This document shows positions 58,793 to 64,000 of a DNA stretch of 64,000 nt, piece after piece (position 1 is the stretch's first letter; each line of letters opens with the position of its first letter). Made by a program: the position numbers and the translations under genes. The stretch comes from Galeopsis tetrahit. Taxonomy: Eukaryota > Streptophyta > Magnoliopsida > Lamiales > Lamiaceae. The notes beneath the pieces were generated by a model, which was given only the letters and a program-made list of their open reading frames with translations, searched no databases and had not been told where the DNA came from. The stretch is from positions 14,274,677 to 14,338,676 of the forward strand of contig OY776124.1 of the NCBI GenBank assembly GCA_963675135.1, in the 5' to 3' direction.

Positions 58793-60200
58793 TATTTGGT
58801 TTCATGTGCTCTGGGCATGTATCCAAATTTAAATGAATCAACTCATAAAACACGCGCCAAGATAAAAAGAAAAATTCGCTCTCAGATCTATGTTACTGTA
58901 GAAGAAAATGTGTGTTATTGTAAAAATAAGTATATGTTATTTGTTCTTAAAGTAACACATATTTTTCCTTATAGCAACATGTTTAGAAGCAATTTTTCTG
59001 ATTGTTTTACACGATTTTTTTGGAAGACTTGTTTGCCCCATTTTTGGCCCACAAGGTTTTTTACTTCTTTCCTAATTTGTGCTAATACTGTATGCACAAT
59101 GTTGCATATAACTTTTTATCAATTATATTAGAAAAAATATACTTTACTTTTAATTTTATAAAATTATATAAGTAATTGAATTGAGTCAAGTTCGAATTTA
59201 AAAAATTTAGACTCAACCGAATTTGAGTTGAGTCGAGTTTCAAATTTCGAGTATAGCTATTGTATTGAGTTCGAGCTCATCAACTCGACTTGACTTGACT
59301 TGACTTGACTAATTTACCTCTTTCAATTTACGATAATACATAAATAAAATTAGATCTAAATCTAGTGTGCATCATCAAATAGTACGGACATGTAGAGAAT
59401 CAAAACCAAATTACATTATCACATTTAGTTTTTTCAACCTTTTTCTTCAGTCTTGTTTAAAATCGTGCGAAACACAAATTATGGTATAGTTGACATTGAG
59501 TCCAAATAAAAGACATTTCAACGACTTTCTCAATAATTTAAATTAAAGTAATTTTTCACTAATCCCATGAGAACATTATTTATATAAAAGGTCAAGTAAT
59601 TATGGACAAACAATGTCTTTATTATGAATAATGACTTGTGTAATGTTAATTAGGGTAAGAAGATCAGCACGTCGAGGTCAAACCCTTAATTACAAATTAT
59701 GAAAGGTAATGTCTTAAAGGACCCCCATTTTCTTATATTAATTAATAATTAATTAACTACCTAACTAAGTAAATTATCATTATTATATGGTCATATAAAA
59801 TGTTATTGTCGATTTTAGAATGTGGGGCTTGGACTTAATGACAGGAATAAATCATATATATTGGGTGGCAGACTGGCAGATTGCTACTTTCTTCACCTTC
59901 TTGAATTATATTAATTAGTTTACATCAATTATTAAAAATAATGTCAATTTCTTAAATCTTCATTATATGCTGTCAAAAAAAAAAAAATCATTATGTAAGT
60001 AATTGGTTCAATTGACTTATAAGGGAGTAATATATTTTGAGAAAGGAAAAAAAACCATCATGACATGAATGAAACATAAAAAGTACTAGAAATATTGATC
60101 CCACGCATAATTATGATAACTTTGATCGTTACAAAAAAAAAGTACATAACTATGATAAATTTGATATATTCTTCTATACATTGGTCGCGTGCAACTATTT
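58793..60200. other. AT-rich intergenic DNA
   Basis: No gene. 59165-59325 has GAGTTGAGTCGAGTTTC / ACTCGACTTGACTTGACTTG words like those of the element at 63207, but no matching ends. Confidence 0.45.
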
Positions 60201-60277
60201 TTTTTTTTTTCACAATATTAGTATTTTTACTAAACAATATTAATTGTTTCTAGTGTTTTTTATTAAACACGATTAGT

Positions 60278-60430
60278 TGTTTTCGGTAAATTATATTAGT
60301 TGATTTCAGTGAATTGTATTAGTTGATCATTGTTTTCGGTAAATAATATTAGTTGATTTCAGTGAATTGTATTAGTTGATCATTATTAATTGGTTTCACT
60401 TAACGATATTAGTTTATCTGTATTAGTTGA
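60278..60430. repeat. 53 bp tandem repeat
   Basis: Two near-identical 53 bp units (60278-60330 and 60331-60383) starting TGTTTTCGGTAAAT and containing TAGTTGATTTCAGTGAATTG, then a degenerate third unit. Confidence 0.85.
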
Positions 60431-62320
60431 GTAGAGCTTATGTGCAATATGACACATCCATGTGCAATTTTAGCACATTCAAGGGATACAACACTCGTGA
60501 ATCATTTGGGGTCAACCTTATATCACAACGTACAATATTTTTCACACAATTTGATGTATATGGGCATGTTAACTGATGTAGTATTACAAATCTTTATAAG
60601 AATTAATTTCACATACCTAATTGGTGGTGTAGTGTTAAATGATGATCCACAACTTGAATGACCTAGTTTGCTACTGCACTTGCATACACATTTTGAAACT
60701 TTCACAAATCTGCAAACATATATGTATATATATTCAATCATGACTACTAGCTTAATAAACATACCTATATGAATTAATAAGCGGTTGATTCTCCTCTTTT
60801 GAACTACAAGCTTCATTGTAACATCATTTTCCATGATTCCAACATCAACCTCTATGTTATTTTTTTGTACATAGATACCTACATTTTGTTACAACACTTT
60901 ACTTGAAATTGTTAAAGATCGACGTTTTCACAAGGCCGATGCATACTTAATAAATTAATGTGCACCATACACACTAAATGAGTCGAAACTCCAACCTCCA
61001 CTAATAAAATGTTTAGATATTGAATGCAATAGTGGCGGCCAAATCATCACATACAAACAAGATATAGCCTCATTATTTCAAGTATCTTTGACCATATAAA
61101 ATTGGATTAATAATATATAAACCCTAGATCAATTGGTCGTACCCCTTTCCCTATCTTTCTTCTCATTGTTTTTATAGAGAAAACAAGGCGTATATCTTTA
61201 GATCTCATATTGCATGTTTTTTTATAGTCAATTATATCATGATAACGTCGTCAAGAAAACAACAAATTATTTAGTAATTTATTTAATTGGGTATCTTACA
61301 TCCCACCACACAAACACATGGAGAAAGACTATAATCTATATTTCTTGTGAAATAAGCATTTAGAATATATAAAGGGAAATTAAATTAAATAAAAGTTTGG
61401 TGTAGCTTTGAATTGTGGGGAGAGGAACATTAACGTGGATGGGACCATGGCCATCATTAAAATAAATTAGTTTATGTAACAACAATCATTTACCTTCATA
61501 ATTTATGATAATAATAATATTTCCACCCAACTTGTTGGGAATTTCTAAGAAGGAATGCCTGACCCACAACTCCTAAAATATTGTACTTTTTACTTTGTAT
61601 TTTCATCTAAAATTTAAAAATAAAAAATTATTCTAGCAATTTTATGTTCGACGGTCGTGATACAACTCAACACACTCAACATATATATGATCTTTCAACC
61701 CTAAAAATGAGTTGCAAATTTGACCCCAATCTATAGTGCAGATCTTTGAATTTAAATTAAGTATAATAAAAAAAATTAGTATTGAGAAAATTAAGAGTTA
61801 TATTAATCGAATTTGTTTTTTTTTTTTTTTTTAACTTTAATTACAGAAAAATCATTGCAAAATATAGGCATGGAAAATAATATGAGGAGAGACATTTTGG
61901 GAATATGCAATCTACTTCAAAATTTTCTCAGGTAACATGTCTCACCAATTTTTGCATCAAGAGTGTAAGTTGACAAATTTTTTTGTGAACTCAAGTGAAT
62001 TTGATTTTTTTTTCCAATATCATTGTTATCCATATTATGAAGAGTTATAATTGTACATATATACGAAGTATCACTGTTGTGCACATGAAATCATTGTGTA
62101 AAAAAAAAAAAGTAACACTTTGTATGCACAACTGTGACAGTAAAAAAAGAAAGTTCATGTGAATTCGAATTCACACTAAGTGTTACTCTTATAAATTGGT
62201 GGTATTGTAATAGTAATAAAGAAGTTTGTCCCAATAAATTAATGAGTATATATATATTGAAAAAGCGACAATAAAAAAAGATTGAAAAAGAAATAGTTGT
62301 TCCATGTGAAAGCTGAGTTA
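60431..62320. other. intergenic DNA upstream of MIR393
   Basis: No protein gene or repeat recognised. Poly-T and poly-A runs occur at 61808 and 62098. Confidence 0.4.
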
Positions 62321-62327
62321 ATTTGGT

Positions 62328-62333
62328 TATATA
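62328..62333 (+). promoter_or_regulatory. TATA box candidate for MIR393
   Basis: TATATA within TTGGTTATATAGCAAG, about 100 bp before the mature miRNA. A GA-rich leader (GAGGGAGAGAGAGAG, 62341-62355) follows. Plant MIR genes are transcribed by RNA polymerase II and often have a TATA box, so the start would be near 62360. Confidence 0.5.
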
Positions 62334-62404
62334 GCAAGAAGAGGGAGAGAGAGAGAGTGTTTTATATTGACAAAGTGTTGAGGCACTTTGTTGTGTCTCT
62401 TCCA

Positions 62405-62530
62405 CACACAGCCACTAATGGAGGCGTCCAAAGGGATCGCATTGATCCCAACTCTCTTCATCTTTAATTTCTTCATTTAAATTGGATCATGCTATCCCTT
62501 TGGATTCATCCTTTGGTAGCTAGCTTCATC
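62405..62530 (+). ncRNA. MIR393: MIR393 precursor (auxin-receptor-targeting microRNA)
   Basis: The 22 bases at 62427-62448 (TCCAAAGGGATCGCATTGAT then CC) are identical to the conserved plant miR393. The partner strand at 62486-62506 (ATCATGCTATCCCTTTGGAT then T) fits the known miR393* and pairs with it, leaving a short 3' overhang. The loop is about 37 nt (62449-62485). Pairing continues below the duplex (GGAGGCG with TTCATCC-type bases). miR393 guides cleavage of mRNAs for the F-box auxin receptors TIR1 and AFB2/3 and so tunes auxin response in development, nutrient response and defence. No protein gene overlaps it. Confidence 0.96.
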
Positions 62531-62545
62531 AAATCATGCAATCGA

Positions 62546-62596
62546 GATTTTGCGAATCGCGCGCGTTACAAACACGAGCAAGCGATTCGCAAAATC
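62546..62596 (+). repeat. CpG-rich hairpin just downstream of MIR393
   Basis: The perfect 15-base arms GATTTTGCGAATCGC (62546-62560) and its inverse (62582-62596) surround a 21-base loop. It begins about 40 bp after the miR393* strand and would be in the same primary transcript. It is far richer in CG than its surroundings. Confidence 0.75.
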
Positions 62597-62639
62597 GGCC
62601 TCAACTAGGCAAGGCCGTTAAAAATACCCAAGGTATGTA

Positions 62640-63206
62640 TGTTCAACTTCACTTCTCTTGTTTTCAAGCTTGATTCCAATTTTTGGTGTTTTTTTTTTTT
62701 ATCAAAAAGAGTCTTGTTTTCTTGATTCATTTGATTTATGCATACTATGTTTTGAATAATGAAATCATAATCCTTAAAATGGTGATGACAAATATTCAAA
62801 ATGAAGAAGGCCTTTTTTAGATTTTTTAAAAAGATCTTTTTATTGGAAATAAATGTGTGTGTATATTTTTGAGTTGCTATATTGGATAGAGTGCATTGAA
62901 TGATTGAAAATATATTTGGCATGCTTCCTCCATTTCTGCAAAACTAGACATTCTTTCATCTGTCTTTTTTTTTCTTTGTTAACTTATGTCTAACTATTGG
63001 GAATGAAACAGTGTTTAATTGAATATTATATATATAAAACACTTCTCATAAGTTAAACAAGAGAATTAAGAAATAATTACTTATTTAATTATCTAATTTT
63101 ACTTGGCACATATATATATTAGCATATGTAAAACTGTAAAAGATTGGTTACAAGATTTTTCGATGGATTCATAAAAAAAGAGTCCATATAGCTGCCTACC
63201 TATAAA
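62640..63206. other. AT-rich spacer
   Basis: 62927 holds a lone CTTCCTCCATTTCTG end of Stowaway type. No gene. Confidence 0.4.
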
Positions 63207-63661
63207 TAATTAAGGGTGTAAATGAACTGAGTCGAACAGAATCGTTCTGAGTTCAAAACTCGACTCGAACTCGGTCGAGTCTAAATTTTTTAAGCTCAAG
63301 CTTGACTTGATAAAAAACACGATATAATCGAGTTTGGATCAACTTGAATCCAATATTACTTGTATAATTTTTGAAATTAAACGTAAAATATATTTTTTCT
63401 AAAATAATTAAGGTCAAAATACACTTGAGCTCGAATAAACTCAATTACCTGTATATAAATATAAATTATATAATTAATGACAAATATTAATCCAAGCTCA
63501 ATTATGCTCGCGAGTCTTTCAAGTTGAGTGTTTATAAACTCGAATTTCATAGCTACTCAAGTAGCTCAAAACTCGACTCAATTAAATTTGAGTCGATTTC
63601 AATGTTCTTCTGAGTTGAGCACGAGTAGCTCGCGAGTTGACTCGACTCACTTACACCCCTA
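63207..63661. mobile_element. hAT-like MITE rich in ACTCG words
   Basis: Left end AAGGGTGTAAATGAACTGAG, right end GACTCACTTACACCCCTA (inverted match AGGGTGTAA). Subterminal ACTCGACTC / GAGTCGA words sit in both orientations. An 8 bp TSD is not evident, so the edges are approximate. No coding sequence. Confidence 0.6.
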
Positions 63662-64000
63662 CTTTAGTTAAAAATAAATTACGAGAAATTTAATTTAGTT
63701 AAGGGTAATTCTTGTTTTTCATAATCAAGTTAATTTTCTCTAATTATTGTTTTCTCTAATTATTGTTGTCTAAATCAAGGCATCTAGATGTCTTGATGCA
63801 TATACTCCCCTCCCATTCTTCACAATCACAAGTCTCCATTCTTCATAAGTCTCTTTTTTTACCATCTATTTTATTTGCAAATTAGATGATATTTATCCTT
63901 TTCAATATATATTTATTATATTTTTTTAATTTACCATTAAAATTATTTAAATACTTAAATATATGTATTCTTAAAAAAATAGATTAATATTTATTAAGAG
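63662..64000. other. AT-rich spacer to the right edge
   Basis: A small tandem TTCTCTAATTATTG repeat (63733 and 63749). Nothing else recognised. Confidence 0.4.

Noticed and set aside
60440..60834. Overlapping frames on both strands with some hydrophobic runs
   Set aside because: No conserved motif, no splice or promoter context; AT-rich DNA can give such frames by chance.

Overview
This is a 64 kb piece of a plant nuclear chromosome. It is AT-rich, with spliced genes carrying GT-AG introns, a plant R2R3-MYB gene, a plant RING-CH gene, a MIR393 precursor and a dense mix of plant transposons (Ty1-copia Sirevirus, Ty3-gypsy, CACTA, Mutator-like, hAT, Stowaway, Tourist-like, LINE, SINE). MIR393 and the MYB subtype point to a seed plant, most likely a eudicot; the species cannot be told from the sequence.

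Host genes are few. From left to right: the first coding exon of a RING-CH (RINGv) zinc-finger gene on the minus strand (1139-1479; the rest lies beyond the left edge); a two-exon R2R3-MYB transcription factor of the MYB1/MYB25/MYB109 type on the minus strand (7018-9927, about 441 residues); an unassigned terminal-exon candidate on the minus strand (22070-22255); and the MIR393 precursor on the plus strand (about 62405-62530), whose mature RNA is known to silence TIR1/AFB auxin-receptor mRNAs.

Transposons fill most of the rest. 10951-15144 is a young non-autonomous LTR element (two 1031 bp LTRs, TSD ATTGT) that encodes only a gypsy-type GAG and carries a 33 bp minisatellite. 16134-18303 and 18601-19998 are Mutator-like elements. 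22522-36302 is a decayed Sirevirus-like copia element with an internal pol deletion and an extra 3' ORF; its 5' LTR was hit by a gypsy-type LTR that is now solo (23854-25494). 38470-43484 is a CACTA element holding a Mutator-like element (39751-41987), which holds a third TIR element (40174-41335). 45271-46289 is a TIR element with two large palindromes, and 50940-52422 is a hAT-like element with a second one nested inside.

Smaller insertions include a family of hairpin MITEs with 9 bp TSDs, several Stowaway MITEs, two SINE-like insertions and two truncated LINE 3' ends. From about 46.9 kb to 62.3 kb I see no protein-coding gene. The window therefore reads as a gene-poor, repeat-rich stretch with a conserved gene pair at the left and a microRNA gene at the right. 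Boundaries of most mobile elements were set by eye from matching terminal repeats and target-site duplications (TSDs).
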